A stretch of DNA of 64,000 bases, taken from positions 124,001-188,000 of the forward strand of contig NZ_JADYUF010000001.1 in assembly GCF_021531655.1 (NCBI RefSeq), read 5' to 3'. Source of the stretch: Leyella stercorea (GTDB lineage Bacteria; Bacteroidota; Bacteroidia; Bacteroidales; Bacteroidaceae). Within the stretch, counting starts at the first letter, position 1. Each line of letters opens with the position of its first letter. This document shows, piece by piece, positions 1-9,222 of the stretch. The position numbers were made by a program, and so were the translations under genes. The notes under the pieces are model-generated. The model was not told where the DNA came from. It saw only the letters and a program-made list of their open reading frames with translations, and searched no databases.

Positions 1-43
1 GTTCATCGGTCTGGCTCAGAAGGAAGAGGAGGCAGAGGCTTAA
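1..43 (+). CDS. atpB: ATP synthase F0 subunit a, C-terminal end (partial)
   Basis: Only the last 13 codons and the stop are in the window. The reading frame from base 2 gives a charged tail ending in EEEAEA and a TAA at 41-43. The identification rests on position: it lies 49 bases before the c-subunit gene and is followed by b, delta, alpha and gamma in the order usual for Bacteroidota. In this phylum the beta and epsilon genes normally lie upstream, which would be outside the window. Too little sequence is present to judge the protein itself. Confidence 0.75.
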   Translation, partial: FIGLAQKEEEAEA

Positions 44-86
44 CAACAGAATAAACAATAAAAAAATAACAACTTAAAAAAATTAA

Positions 87-335
<249 letters not shown>

Positions 336-386
336 GGTGTTGCGCTCTTACGTAAATAGCAACAAAGAGTTCGTAAAATATTGCAA

Positions 387-905
387 ATGGATTTTAGTAC
401 ATTGCCATCAATATTGACTCCTGACCTTGGACTCCTCTTTTGGATGCTTTTGGCATTCCTTGTGGTGTTCTTCGTGCTCGCCAAGTTCGGCTTCCCGTCT
501 ATCATAATCATGGTAGACAAGCGCAAGAAGTACATCGACGAGAGCCTGTCCAAGGCGCAGAAGGCCGCTGCCCAGCTTGAGAACATCAAGCAGGAGAGCG
601 ACGCGATGCTTCAGGAAGCACGGGAGAAGCAGGCCGTAATACTCAAGGAGGCCGCCACAACCCGTGAGGCTATCGTGGCACAGGCACAGGAGAAGGCTCG
701 CGAGGAGAGTGTCCGCATCATCAACGATGCCAAGGCCGAGATTGAAAGCCAAAAACAGGCTGCAATCAGCGAGATTCGCCAGCAGGTAGCTGCGTTGAGT
801 GTTGAGATTTCGGAGAAGGTCTTGCGCCAGAAGCTCGGCACTGATAAGGCACAGATGGATTACATTAACCAGATGCTTGATGAAGTTACAGCCAATAATA
901 AATAA
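387..905 (+). CDS. atpF: ATP synthase F0 subunit b
   Basis: The b subunit forms the peripheral stalk that holds F1 still against the rotating ring. One N-terminal membrane helix (about residues 12-32) is followed by a long charged, Ala/Gln/Glu-rich coiled coil to the C-terminus. I chose ATG at 387 because the protein then starts MDFSTLPSIL, as is usual for Bacteroidota b subunits. A TTG two codons upstream (381) is possible but less likely. At about 172 residues the length is normal. It sits 9 bases before atpH. Confidence 0.96.
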   Translation: MDFSTLPSILTPDLGLLFWMLLAFLVVFFVLAKFGFPSIIIMVDKRKKYIDESLSKAQKAAAQLENIKQESDAMLQEAREKQAVILKEAATTREAIVAQAQEKAREESVRIINDAKAEIESQKQAAISEIRQQVAALSVEISEKVLRQKLGTDKAQMDYINQMLDEVTANNK

Positions 906-914
906 GTATAAGCT

Positions 915-1448
915 ATGGATTTAGGATTAATATCGGTCAGATATGCACGCGCCTTGCTCAAGGCGGGCATTGAGGCTAAGGAGGCCGACAAGGTGTATGC
1001 CGACATGCAGAGCCTTGCCCATTGCTACTCCACGACGCCTGCGCTGAGGATTACGATAGATAATCCCATGCTCTCGAAGAAGCAGAAGGAGAGTCTGCTC
1101 CTCACGGCTGCAGCCGGAGGATCGTGCGACCTGACAAAGCGTTTTGTCGCCCTTGTGCTCAAAGAAGACCGTGAGAGTATCATGCAATTCATCGCCAACT
1201 CGTTTGTTACTCTGTACAGAAAGCATAACAATCTAATCAGTGCTAAACTAACGACTGCCTGCACCATCGACTCCGCTACGGAGAAGAAGATGCGACAGTT
1301 GGTTGAGGGAAGGACAAATGGTACGGTTGAGTTCCAGACCGAGGTAAATCCTAACATCATAGGTGGATTCGTGCTCGAGTACGACACCTATCGTATGGAT
1401 GCCAGCGTAAAGAAGCAGCTCAACACCATTCTGTCACAGCTTAATTAA
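915..1448 (+). CDS. atpH: ATP synthase F1 subunit delta
   Basis: A 177-residue OSCP/delta subunit linking the top of the alpha3beta3 hexamer to the b stalk. The N-terminal helical bundle starts with the typical [13 protein letters not shown]. The C-terminal part contains [21 protein letters not shown], matching the conserved 'iGGf.l...D...DaSv' end of the family. It lies between atpF and atpA with very short gaps, so it is part of the same transcript. Confidence 0.96.
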   Translation: MDLGLISVRYARALLKAGIEAKEADKVYADMQSLAHCYSTTPALRITIDNPMLSKKQKESLLLTAAAGGSCDLTKRFVALVLKEDRESIMQFIANSFVTLYRKHNNLISAKLTTACTIDSATEKKMRQLVEGRTNGTVEFQTEVNPNIIGGFVLEYDTYRMDASVKKQLNTILSQLN

Positions 1449-1468
1449 TTAACTTTTTTCAGAAGTAT

Positions 1469-3055
1469 ATGTCAGATAAAATAAAACCAAGCGAAGTGTC
1501 ACAGGTACTTCTCGAGCAGCTACAGGGCATCAACAACAGCCAGCAGTTTGACGAGGTGGGTACTGTGCTTGAGGTGAGCGACGGTGTGGCCCGTATCTAC
1601 GGACTCCGCAACGCCGAGGCCAACGAGCTTCTCGAGTTCGAGAACGGCACTATGGCTATCGTGATGAACCTTGAGGAGGACAACGTGGGTTGTGTGCTTC
1701 TGGGTTCTACCGAAGGCATCAAGGAGGGCATGGTAGTAAAGCGTACCAAGCGCATCGCTTCTATCCGTGTCAACGACAATATGCTCGGACGTGTCATCAA
1801 TCCGCTCGGACAGGCCATCGACGGCAAGGGCGAGATTGACATGACAGGTGCTTTCGAGATGCCGCTCGACCGCAAGGCTCCGGGCGTTATCTATCGCCAG
1901 CCCGTTAAGGAACCGTTGCAGACAGGCTTGAAGTCGGTCGACTCAATGATTCCTATCGGACGTGGACAGCGTGAGCTTATCATCGGCGACCGTCAGACAG
2001 GTAAGACTGCCATCGCTGTCGATACAATCATCAATCAGAAGAGTTTCTACGAGGCTGGCAAGCCCGTATACTGTATCTATGTAGCCATCGGCCAGAAGGC
2101 TTCTACCGTTGCCGCTCTTGTCGAGAACCTCAAGCAGCACGGCGCCATGCCCTACACAATCATTGTAGCGGCTACAGCTGCCGACCCGGCTGCCATGCAG
2201 TATTACGCACCGTTCGCAGGAGCCGCCATAGGCGAGTACTTCCGCGACCGTGGCTATTCGGCACTCGTTGTGTACGATGACCTTTCGAAGCAGGCTGTTG
2301 CCTACCGTGAGGTATCGTTGATTCTGCGTCGTCCTTCTGGACGTGAGGCATATCCTGGCGACGTGTTCTATCTCCACTCACGTCTGTTGGAGCGTGCAGC
2401 ACGTATCAACGATCAGCAGGAGGTAGCCGAGCAGATGAACGACCTGCCCGAGTGCATGAAGGGTCATGTCAAGGGTGGCGGTTCGCTCACAGCCCTGCCT
2501 ATCATCGAGACCCAGGCAGGCGACGTTTCTGCCTACATCCCGACCAACGTGATTTCAATCACCGACGGACAGATTTATCTTGAGAGCGACCTCTTCAACC
2601 AGGGTTTCCGTCCTGCCGTCAACGTAGGTATTTCCGTATCGCGTGTAGGTGGTTCGGCTCAGATCAAGAGTATGAAGAAGGTTGCCGGTACGCTGAAGAT
2701 TGACATGGCTCAGTATCGTGAGCTTGAGGCATTCTCCAAGTTCTCAAGCGACATGGATGCCGTGACAGCCATGACCATCGACCGTGGCCGCAAGAACAAC
2801 CAGCTTCTCATCCAGCCGCAGTACAGCCCGATGCCGGTAGGCGAGCAGGTAGCCATCATCTATTGTGGAACACACGGCTTGATGCACGACGTGCCCGTAG
2901 AGAAGGTGCGCGAGTGTCAGGAGACGTTCCTCGACAAGATTCGCTCGCAGCATGCCGACGTTATCGAGGCTCTGGCAAGTGGTAAGATTGACGACTCGCT
3001 CACAGCTGTTCTCGAACAGACCATGGCTGACGTAGCAGGTCAGTTTAAAAAGTAA
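1469..3055 (+). CDS. atpA: ATP synthase F1 subunit alpha
   Basis: A 528-residue non-catalytic nucleotide-binding subunit of F1. It has the N-terminal beta-barrel region, a P-loop GDRQTGKTA near residue 170, the [20 protein letters not shown] segment and the [17 protein letters not shown] motif of alpha subunits. The usual alpha length is 500-530. The gene ends 6 bases before atpG, consistent with translational coupling. The codon use is more GC-rich than in the accessory part of the window. Confidence 0.99.
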   Translation: MSDKIKPSEVSQVLLEQLQGINNSQQFDEVGTVLEVSDGVARIYGLRNAEANELLEFENGTMAIVMNLEEDNVGCVLLGSTEGIKEGMVVKRTKRIASIRVNDNMLGRVINPLGQAIDGKGEIDMTGAFEMPLDRKAPGVIYRQPVKEPLQTGLKSVDSMIPIGRGQRELIIGDRQTGKTAIAVDTIINQKSFYEAGKPVYCIYVAIGQKASTVAALVENLKQHGAMPYTIIVAATAADPAAMQYYAPFAGAAIGEYFRDRGYSALVVYDDLSKQAVAYREVSLILRRPSGREAYPGDVFYLHSRLLERAARINDQQEVAEQMNDLPECMKGHVKGGGSLTALPIIETQAGDVSAYIPTNVISITDGQIYLESDLFNQGFRPAVNVGISVSRVGGSAQIKSMKKVAGTLKIDMAQYRELEAFSKFSSDMDAVTAMTIDRGRKNNQLLIQPQYSPMPVGEQVAIIYCGTHGLMHDVPVEKVRECQETFLDKIRSQHADVIEALASGKIDDSLTAVLEQTMADVAGQFKK

Positions 3056-3061
3056 TAGCTT

Positions 3062-4036
3062 ATGCCGTCACTCAAAGAAATCAAGAACCGACTCACATCC
3101 GTCAATAGCACCCGCAAGATTACGAGTGCCATGAAGATGGTGGCTTCGTCAAAGCTCCATCATGCCCAGCAGATGATTGAGAACATGCTTCCCTACGAGA
3201 CGATGCTCGAGCACATCCTCAAGACATTCCTCGCCTCAGAGGCCGACGCTTCTACCGTGTTCAACGTGGAGCGCCCTGTGAAGCGTGTCGCCTTGGTGGT
3301 TTACGCGTCGAACAGCAGTCTGTGTGGCGGATTCAATGCCAATGTCATCCGTCTGCTCCAGCACATTGTTGACGAGTATTCGGAGAGTCTGGGGGGCAAG
3401 GACAACATCGTTGTCTACCCGATAGGACGCAAAGTTGCTGAGAAGACGGCTAAAATGGGGCTTCATGTGGCTGGCGACTTCACCGGTCTTGCCGAAAAGC
3501 CTAACGTGAAGCAATGTATTGATATAGCCCGCGAGATAGAACAGAAGTTCGTAAGCGGCGAGATTGACCGCGTTGAGATGGTCTACCACCATTTCAAGAG
3601 TGCCGGTTCGCAGATTCTCACCCGTAAGACCTTCCTGCCTATCGACATCACCGAGGAGTTGAAGCGCGACCGCACTCGCGACCTCAACTCTACCGTGACC
3701 TCGAAAGAGGCGCAGGAGTATCTCAAGAAGAACGCTTCGGCTGCGGAGCAGAAGCAGGAGGAGAATGTTCGTCCGCTCAACGACAACTTCATCGTAGAGC
3801 CCGACATGAACACAGTACTCTCGCAGCTCATTCCCAAGTATCTTCACTTGATGCTCTACACAGCCTTGCTCGACAGCATCGCAAGCGAGCATGCCGCCCG
3901 TATGGTGGCTATGCAGACCGCTACCGACAATGCCGACGAGATTCTGCGCGAGCTTAATCTTCAGTACAACAAGAGCCGTCAGCAGGCTATTACCAACGAA
4001 CTGCTCGATATTGTGGGCGGTAGCGTCAACAACTAA
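3062..4036 (+). CDS. atpG: ATP synthase F1 subunit gamma
   Basis: The central rotor shaft of F1. The N-terminus has the family signature KEIKNRLTSVNSTRKITSAMKMVASSKL, and the C-terminus ends in the helix with LLDIVGGS. At 324 residues it is longer than the usual ~290. The extra length is a charged segment at about residues 205-245 (KRDRTRDLN... to AAEQKQEENVRP), between the Rossmann-like part and the C-terminal helix. Insertions here are known in Bacteroidota gamma subunits. It is the last gene of the cluster in this window, and a terminator follows at 4126. Confidence 0.97.
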   Translation: MPSLKEIKNRLTSVNSTRKITSAMKMVASSKLHHAQQMIENMLPYETMLEHILKTFLASEADASTVFNVERPVKRVALVVYASNSSLCGGFNANVIRLLQHIVDEYSESLGGKDNIVVYPIGRKVAEKTAKMGLHVAGDFTGLAEKPNVKQCIDIAREIEQKFVSGEIDRVEMVYHHFKSAGSQILTRKTFLPIDITEELKRDRTRDLNSTVTSKEAQEYLKKNASAAEQKQEENVRPLNDNFIVEPDMNTVLSQLIPKYLHLMLYTALLDSIASEHAARMVAMQTATDNADEILRELNLQYNKSRQQAITNELLDIVGGSVNN

Positions 4037-4125
4037 ACCGCTAATGAGCCAATAGGAATAGGGCAGGGGACAATTATCCTACTGATGTTTAGGGCAGGGG
4101 CAGCTCTCCGCCAGATATTATAGAG

Positions 4126-4166
4126 AACCCGTTGTATAGTTCATTTCAGCTATGCGACGGGTTTTT
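4126..4166 (+). terminator. Rho-independent terminator after the atp operon
   Basis: AACCCGTTGTATAG (4126-4139) pairs with CTATGCGACGGGTT (4150-4163), 14 base pairs including G-U pairs. The loop is 10 bases and a run of T follows. It lies 90 bases after the atpG stop. The sequence between holds only a repeated AGGGCAGGGG, for which I see no function. Confidence 0.85.
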
Positions 4167-4263
4167 ATGTTCATCTGTTATTTCGGGTGATAATGATAGA
4201 AGTGGTGTTTTTTTTTGATTTATATCACTATATTTGTGTCCTGCTGTATTATATTTGCATTCC

Positions 4264-4297
4264 ATTGTCTTCATTGGACGTAAATCCTTACCTTTGC
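4264..4297 (+). promoter_or_regulatory. Candidate promoter for lrgA-lrgB
   Basis: TACCTTTGC at 4289-4297 matches the Bacteroidota -7 element TAnnTTTG. ATTG at 4264-4267 stands 21 bases upstream in the -33 position. It lies 55 bases before the lrgA start. Two other TATATTTG strings at 4229 and 4250 fit the -7 motif but lack a well-spaced upstream box. Confidence 0.5.
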
Positions 4298-4351
4298 CGT
4301 CCATAACATTAGTTTTCACAGGAATAATCAACACTTATAATCCCAAACACT

Positions 4352-4720
4352 ATGATGATTCGTCAGTTGGCAATCCTCTTCGGTTGCCTTGCTGTGGGTG
4401 AACTCTTGATTTACCTCACCCACATCCCTCTGCCGTCGAGCATAATCGGCATGCTTCTGCTCACGCTCTTGCTCCAGCTCAAGATAATACGCCTTGAGTG
4501 GGTGCGCAGCATAAGCGACTTCCTTGTCAGCAACATCGGGTTCTTCTTTGTGCCGCCAGGAGTGGCTGTGATGCTCTACTTCGACATTATCAAGGCTGAG
4601 TTTGTGCCTATTGTGGCAGCTTCGGTTATCTCTACCGTGCTTGTTCTCGCCGTGACGGGATGGGTTCACCAGTGCTACGGCAAGGCGAAGGACAAGATAA
4701 AGGGCGAGACAAAGGAATAA
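4352..4720 (+). CDS. lrgA: CidA/LrgA family membrane protein
   Basis: A 122-residue small integral membrane protein of the CidA/LrgA (holin-like) family. Four hydrophobic segments are visible, with the family motifs IPLPSSIIGMLLL (residues ~26-38) and NIGFFFVPPGVAVM (~61-74). In other bacteria the LrgA/LrgB pair has been linked to murein hydrolase export, pyruvate uptake and programmed lysis. The exact role here cannot be read from sequence. It lies 88 bases before lrgB on the same strand. Confidence 0.93.
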   Translation: MMIRQLAILFGCLAVGELLIYLTHIPLPSSIIGMLLLTLLLQLKIIRLEWVRSISDFLVSNIGFFFVPPGVAVMLYFDIIKAEFVPIVAASVISTVLVLAVTGWVHQCYGKAKDKIKGETKE

Positions 4721-4808
4721 ACTAATATAAGTTTCGCAAGCGAAAATTCAGTAAACTAAGATAGAAGTCCCCAGGGGGGATAGATATAAAAAAAGGATAA
4801 CGAAAACA

Positions 4809-5501
4809 ATGGAATATTTCTCAAACGATTTTTTTCTGATAGCCCTTACGTTCGGCTCTTACTTTGTGGGTAAGTTGCTGCGTCGGATGACTGGTTGGGT
4901 GATAATGAACCCCGTGCTTGTGTCGATAGTGTGCATAATAGCCTTCCTGAAGTTGACGGGAGTGAGCTATGAGACGTACAACAAGGGTGGTCATATGATA
5001 GAGTTCTGGTTGCGTCCGGCAGTAGTGGCATTGGGTGTGCCTTTGTACATGCAGCTGTCTACGATAAAGAAGCAGCTCACGCCGATTCTTCTTTCCGAAC
5101 TGGCAGGTTGCGTTGTGGGCGTGGTGTCCGTGGTATGGATAGCCAAGGAGTTGGGAGCCTCGCGCGAGGTGATTCTGTCGCTCGCTTCCAAGTCGGTCAC
5201 AACGCCTATCGCCATGGAGGTGACCAAGGCTGTAGGCGGCATTCCGTCGCTCACGGCTGCCGTTGTGGTTTCGGTTGGACTGATGTGTGCAGTATGTGGC
5301 TATCGCACAATGGGTTTTGCACGTGTCAAGAATCCCGTGGCACAGGGTCTGTCGATGGGAACGGCAGCCCACGCCATAGGCACAGCCACGTCGATGGACC
5401 GCAGTCAGGTGCATGGTGCCTACGCCAGTCTGGGACTCACGCTCAACGGCATCTTCACCTCGCTTCTCACCCCGTCGATACTGCCGCTGTTGGGAGTGTG
5501 A
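4809..5501 (+). CDS. lrgB: LrgB family membrane protein
   Basis: A 230-residue partner of LrgA with six or more hydrophobic segments. LrgB-family motifs are present: NPVLVSI near the N-terminus, SKSVTTPIAMEV (~residues 128-139), and GTAAHAIGTATSM toward the C-terminus. Length is typical (~230). The gene forms a two-gene unit with lrgA. After the stop, a hairpin with arms at 5536-5545 and 5560-5569 leads into a repeat-rich region. Confidence 0.95.
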   Translation: MEYFSNDFFLIALTFGSYFVGKLLRRMTGWVIMNPVLVSIVCIIAFLKLTGVSYETYNKGGHMIEFWLRPAVVALGVPLYMQLSTIKKQLTPILLSELAGCVVGVVSVVWIAKELGASREVILSLASKSVTTPIAMEVTKAVGGIPSLTAAVVVSVGLMCAVCGYRTMGFARVKNPVAQGLSMGTAAHAIGTATSMDRSQVHGAYASLGLTLNGIFTSLLTPSILPLLGV

Positions 5502-5589
5502 AGAATTTTGAGTTTTGAATTGTTAAGACGTGAAACAAGCTGTAGTAGGGCATGGCATCCTACAGCTTGCTTAATTCGTGACAAAAGAC

Positions 5590-5872
5590 GACGTTGGGTA
5601 TCGGTCACGAATTATCACGAATTGACCATGAATTATTCGTGTGATTCGTGTTGTGTTTGCTTCACCACGAATTTCACTAATCACACGAATGCTGGAGGTG
5701 CTATTGCTTGGTAATGTAGGAGGCTATGGCGTCCTCTCCATAGTCTGAGCAAGCATAATGGGGAAGCTAATGTCTTTCCCAAAATTCATGAATAATTCAT
5801 GGATAATTCGTGACTTAAAGAATGTGTTATCGTCAACTGCTTAGGCTACGGCGAGGACGCCATAGCCTCCTA
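5590..5872 (+). repeat. Fold-back repeat element, intact copy
   Basis: The gene-free stretch 5502-5906 is mostly repeat. Its left part carries CACGAAT/CATGAAT direct repeats with inverted ATTCGTG copies (about 5590-5690). Its right part is bounded by a perfect 20-bp inverted repeat, TAGGAGGCTATGGCGTCCTC at 5717-5736 and its complement at 5853-5872. The right arm can also fold on itself into a local hairpin. A second copy without the right end lies at 8338-8754. There is no ORF inside, so it is a REP-like or MITE-like non-coding element; its type is not settled. Confidence 0.8.
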
Positions 5873-5906
5873 TGGTTAACAAAATTCTTCAAGTCAAGAT
5901 TCCTTA

Positions 5907-6377
5907 TTACTCATGGTGGTAGCTTTCGCCGCGAATGATGGTGCAGGCGCGGTAGAGTTGCTCGGTGAAGATCAGGCGTACCATCTGGTGAGAGAACGTC
6001 ATGCGCGAGAGCGAAATCTTCTCGTCGGCACGGCTGTACACGTCGGCTGAGAATCCGTACGGACCGCCTATGATGAACACCAGTCGGCGTGCTGTCTGCT
6101 GCTTGCGTGTCAGCCATGCAGCCATCTCCATGCTTGTGCGTTCGGCTCCGTGCTCGTCGAGCAGAACCACCGTGTCCGACGGCTGGATGAGTCGCAGGAT
6201 GAGCTCGCCCTCGGCCTGTTTCTGCTGGTCTTCCGACAGGCTCTTTGTGTTCTTGAGCGCCGGAATCACGGTGATGTTGAACGGTATGTAGTGGCCTATG
6301 CGCTCCTGATAGTCGCTGATGCCCTTTGTGTAGAGTTTGTCAACGGTCTTGCCCACCATAATGAGTTCAGTCTTCAT
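5907..6377 (-). CDS. rlmH: 23S rRNA (pseudouridine-1915-N3) methyltransferase RlmH
   Basis: A 156-residue SPOUT-class enzyme that methylates pseudouridine 1915 in helix 69 of 23S rRNA, using S-adenosylmethionine. The conserved cofactor knot is seen as FIIGGPYGFS (~residues 100-109), followed by SLSRMTFSHQMVRLIFTEQLYRA, the family C-terminal signature. Full length (~155). Its start overlaps the end of the DUF4491 gene by 11 bases, so the two genes are co-transcribed. Confidence 0.97.
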   Translation of the reverse strand: MKTELIMVGKTVDKLYTKGISDYQERIGHYIPFNITVIPALKNTKSLSEDQQKQAEGELILRLIQPSDTVVLLDEHGAERTSMEMAAWLTRKQQTARRLVFIIGGPYGFSADVYSRADEKISLSRMTFSHQMVRLIFTEQLYRACTIIRGESYHHE

Positions 6378-6684
6378 ACTCCTCCTTTCGCTTGGGGTTC
6401 ATCGGAAACCATCCCTTCTTGACACGCTGGCGCTGCTCAATAATCTCGCCTATGCTCCACAGGCACGAGGCACCCACCACGCCCAGCAGGGCAGAGATAA
6501 TGACATTGGCAACAATCATGGCTGTGGCTATGAAGCCTATGCCTGCAAGCAGGAACACCCACCACAGGCGAGTGCCGAAATGGTATTCAATCTTGATGAC
6601 GATAGGGTGGAACAGCCCAATGATGAGAAATGTGCCGACCGCCAGCACAAGGCCCGTGAAATGGAGCGACGGCATAATGTCCAT
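6367..6684 (-). CDS. DUF4491 family small membrane protein
   Basis: A 105-residue protein with three hydrophobic segments and the DUF4491 pattern HFTGLVLAVGTFLIIGLFHP near its start, then EYHFGTRLWWVFLLAGI. No function is known for the family. The frame is open to 6882, but a promoter -7 element lies at 6741-6748, so starts upstream of it are unlikely. ATG codons at 6702, 6699 and 6684 are all possible, and I chose 6684 (MDIMPSLHF). The tail (KKGWFPMNPKRKEEYED) is charged and overlaps rlmH. Confidence 0.8.
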   Translation of the reverse strand: MDIMPSLHFTGLVLAVGTFLIIGLFHPIVIKIEYHFGTRLWWVFLLAGIGFIATAMIVANVIISALLGVVGASCLWSIGEIIEQRQRVKKGWFPMNPKRKEEYED

Positions 6685-6740
6685 AAATATAGATTGCATC
6701 ATTTTATATAAATATGTATGAATATTGCTTGAAGATAATG

Positions 6741-6748
6741 CAAAATTA
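6741..6748 (-). promoter_or_regulatory. Promoter -7 element for DUF4491-rlmH
   Basis: On the minus strand this reads TAATTTTG followed by CAT, matching TAnnTTTG. No convincing TTG box stands 19-21 bases upstream, so it is weaker than the infC promoter facing the other way. It places transcription start near 6735 and excludes the long upstream start. Confidence 0.45.
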
Positions 6749-6798
6749 ATTAAAAACTCCGAACTTTGGGGCAGAAAGGCAAAAAAACACAACAAATA

Positions 6799-6830
6799 TT
6801 TTGCTGATTGACTGAAAAAGGGTAACTTTG
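6799..6830 (+). promoter_or_regulatory. Promoter of infC-rpmI-rplT
   Basis: TTTTG at 6799-6803, a 19-base spacer, then TAACTTTGC at 6823-6831. This is a full match to the Bacteroidota sigma-A promoter pattern. It lies about 38 bases before the infC start. Confidence 0.75.
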
Positions 6831-6868
6831 CACCCGCTTTTAAATACAGCTTTATCAAAAATAGTTTA

Positions 6869-7552
6869 ATGAAGAATGACAAAATGAAAAACCAGTACCG
6901 CGTGAACGAGCAGATTCGCGTTCGGGAAGTACGTATAGTAAGTGACGGTAACTCTACCGTTATGCCTACACGTCATGCTTTGGACATGGCGAGAGAGCAA
7001 GGTGTAGACCTTGTTGAGATTTCACCCAATGCCCAGCCCCCGGTTTGTCGTCTCATTGACTACAGCAAGTTCCTCTATCAGCAGAAGAAACATGCCAAGG
7101 AGATGAAGGCTAAGCAGGTGAAGGTTGAGGTGAAGGAAATCCGTTTCGGACCTCAGACCGATGAGCACGACTACAACTTCAAGCTCAAGCATGCGCAGGA
7201 GTTCCTCAGCGAGGGCAACAAGGTACGTGCATACGTTTTCTTCCGTGGCCGTTCAATCCTCTTCAAGGAGCAGGGCGAAGTTCTCTTGCTGCGTTTTGCC
7301 AACGACCTGGAGGAGTACGCCAAGGTAGAGCAGCTGCCTAAGCTCGACGGCAAGAAGATGTTCCTCTATCTCGCTCCGAAGAAGGCAGGCGTGGTGAAGA
7401 AGAGCCAGCAGAAGCTCGACCGCGAAAAGCGTGAGGCAGAAGCCAAGACCACCAAGGACATTGAGGAGAATGCAATGCCGGCAAACGGCGGACTCCTTGC
7501 CAACGCCAAGGTGAGCGCAGAGGCCCTCAAGGCTCTCAAGGGTGAGGAATAA
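6869..7552 (+). CDS. infC: Translation initiation factor IF-3
   Basis: A 227-residue factor that binds the 30S subunit and checks initiator tRNA and start codon choice. The N-terminal domain ([38 protein letters not shown]) and C-terminal domain ([22 protein letters not shown]) are both intact. The tail beyond residue ~185 is a charged extension that varies in this phylum. ATG at 6869 is used here rather than the rare AUU of enterobacteria; ATG at 6884 is an alternative. The first gene of the classical infC-rpmI-rplT operon. Confidence 0.97.
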   Translation: MKNDKMKNQYRVNEQIRVREVRIVSDGNSTVMPTRHALDMAREQGVDLVEISPNAQPPVCRLIDYSKFLYQQKKHAKEMKAKQVKVEVKEIRFGPQTDEHDYNFKLKHAQEFLSEGNKVRAYVFFRGRSILFKEQGEVLLLRFANDLEEYAKVEQLPKLDGKKMFLYLAPKKAGVVKKSQQKLDREKREAEAKTTKDIEENAMPANGGLLANAKVSAEALKALKGEE

Positions 7553-7652
7553 GCCGTCCCAATATTAGAAAGACAACATGATACGTTGTGCGTAACGCCC
7601 TGGTATATGCGTTGCCACACATAAATAAATAACAATTTAAACAAACAAAAAA

Positions 7653-7850
7653 ATGCCAAAAGTTAAGACTAACTCCGGTGCAAAGAAGAGATTCCGCTTT
7701 ACCGGAACAGGTAAGATCAAGCGTCATCACGCTTTCCACAGTCACATCCTGACTAAGAAGACAAAGAAGCAGAAGAGAAATCTCCTTGGTGAGACTATCG
7801 TAGACCGTTCAAACTTGAAGCAGGTTCGCGACTTGCTCTGCCTCCGTTAA
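7653..7850 (+). CDS. rpmI: 50S ribosomal protein bL35
   Basis: A 65-residue basic ribosomal protein of the large subunit. The family pattern is seen as [36 protein letters not shown]. Normal length. It follows infC after 100 bases that show no ORF. I found no clear autoregulatory stem there that I could call with confidence. Confidence 0.98.
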   Translation: MPKVKTNSGAKKRFRFTGTGKIKRHHAFHSHILTKKTKKQKRNLLGETIVDRSNLKQVRDLLCLR

Positions 7851-7886
7851 TTTAATTAGTCAAACATTTAAAGGAAAAAAGAAACT

Positions 7887-8231
7887 ATGCCAAGATCAGT
7901 CAATCATGTTGCTTCTAAAGCAAAGAGAACAAGAATCCTGAAACTCACCAAGGGTTACTATGGTGCACGCAAGAATGTTTGGACAGTAGCCAAGAATACC
8001 TGGGAGAAGGGTCTCACATACGCATATCGTGACCGCCGCAACAAGAAGCGCAACTTCCGCGCTCTGTGGATCCAGCGTATCAACGCTGCAGCTCGTCTTG
8101 AGAACATGAGCTACTCTACTCTCATGGGCGCTCTGCACAAGGCAGGCATCGAGATCAACCGCAAGGTGCTCGCTGACCTCGCTGTCAACAACCCTGAGGC
8201 TTTCAAGGCCATCGTTGAGAAGGTGAAGTAA
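7887..8231 (+). CDS. rplT: 50S ribosomal protein bL20
   Basis: A 114-residue protein that binds 23S rRNA early in large-subunit assembly. It has the typical [30 protein letters not shown] start and [11 protein letters not shown] signature. In other bacteria bL20 represses its own operon; whether this occurs here is not visible. It is followed by a strong terminator at 8279. Confidence 0.98.
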   Translation: MPRSVNHVASKAKRTRILKLTKGYYGARKNVWTVAKNTWEKGLTYAYRDRRNKKRNFRALWIQRINAAARLENMSYSTLMGALHKAGIEINRKVLADLAVNNPEAFKAIVEKVK

Positions 8232-8278
8232 AATTCGCCTCACAATTAAGGGAATCCTATAACCATCTATATAGGGCA

Positions 8279-8318
8279 AAGGAGACTAAGTCATTCAACT
8301 GGCTTGGTCTCCTTTTTT
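8279..8318 (+). terminator. Terminator after rplT
   Basis: AAGGAGACTAAG (8279-8290) pairs with CTTGGTCTCCTT (8303-8314), with one G-U pair. A run of T follows. The loop is 12 bases. Confidence 0.9.
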
Positions 8319-8337
8319 CGTCTGCGTACGCTCGCTA

Positions 8338-8754
8338 TCTCACCACGAATGTTGGGTGCGTTTTAGTCACGAATTTATCATGAATTGACCATGAATTTAG
8401 ATGTGGATAATTCGTGTGATTCGTGTTGTGTTGCTTCACCACAAATTTCACTAATCTCACGAATGTTGGGTGCGTTTTAGTCACGAATTTATCATGAATC
8501 GTCCATGAATTTAGATGCGGATAATTCGTGTGATTCGTGCGATTCGTGTTGAGTTTTTCACCACGAATTTCGCTAATCTCACGAATGTTGGAGGTGCTAT
8601 TGCTTGGTAATGTAGGAGGCTATGGCGTCCTCGCCATAGTCTGAGCAAGCAACACGGGAAGCTAATGTTTTCCCCAATACTTCATGGTCAATTCATGATA
8701 AATTCGTGACTAAAAGATTGCGCTATCGTCAACTGCTTAGGCTATGGCGAGGAC
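8338..8754 (+). repeat. Tandem repeats and truncated copy of the fold-back element
   Basis: Two near-identical tandem units start with CACGAATG at 8344 and 8458 (114 bp apart), and a third begins at 8580. Within each of the first two units CACGAAT/CATGAAT recurs every 11 bp (8368, 8379, 8390; 8482, 8493, 8504), then ATTCGTG appears inverted. From about 8580 the sequence follows the 5590-5872 element, including the 20-base arm TAGGAGGCTATGGCGTCCTC at 8613-8632. The match stops after GGCGAGGACG at 8754, before the second arm. From 8755 the sequence is a gene remnant. Confidence 0.8.
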
Positions 8755-9117
8755 GAGGACACACAGTACTATCACAAGGTACGCATCAACTACTATCCGC
8801 CTCGTAACGACAACAAGGAGGGATGGGACAACATCGACATCTTCGGATGGATTGGCTATCCTATGCAGATTAAGATAAACTTCCTCTGTCGTGACTCTAT
8901 TCTTGCCGCTCCATTGCTGCTCGACCTTACTATGCTGAGCGACCTCGCTGCACGTGCTTACGGTACACAGCGCTTCCTCAGCTTCTTCCTCAAGGCTCCG
9001 ATGCACGACTATACTAAGGGTGAGGAACCCGTTAACCACCTTTATCAGCAATATACAACGCTGAAGAATGTCATTCGCGAAATGGGAGGTTATGAGGCTG
9101 ACGAGGAGATAGACTAA
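8755..9117 (+). pseudogene. Inositol-3-phosphate synthase, C-terminal remnant
   Basis: The open frame encodes about 120 residues that read as the end of a myo-inositol-1-phosphate synthase. It includes RINYYPPRNDNKEGWDNIDI, the GWIGYPMQIKINFLCRDSIL core and LAAPLLLDLTMLSDLAARA, and ends YEADEEID. A whole enzyme is about 430 residues. The NAD-binding N-terminal three quarters are absent, and the frame runs back into repeat DNA with a TGA at 8707 and no start or promoter. The break is exactly where the repeat copy at 8338-8754 stops. I call it a 5'-deleted pseudogene; an ATG at 8863 could express only a short fragment. Confidence 0.85.
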
Positions 9118-9222
9118 ACATTTCACATTCCACATTCAAAACTTACGCCCTGTAAAGATTTAAGCATTTATGATTTATGCTTTACCTTTACATGGCGTTT
9201 GCTATTTTTTTTTTGACTTTTG

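Noticed and set aside
3236..3892. Long minus-strand open frame inside atpG
   Set aside because: It lies opposite a clearly conserved gene and its translation shows no domain; it is a by-product of codon bias.
6867..6871. A non-standard infC start codon such as AUU
   Set aside because: An ATG at 6869 fits the conserved IF-3 N-terminus and the promoter distance, so no rare start is needed.
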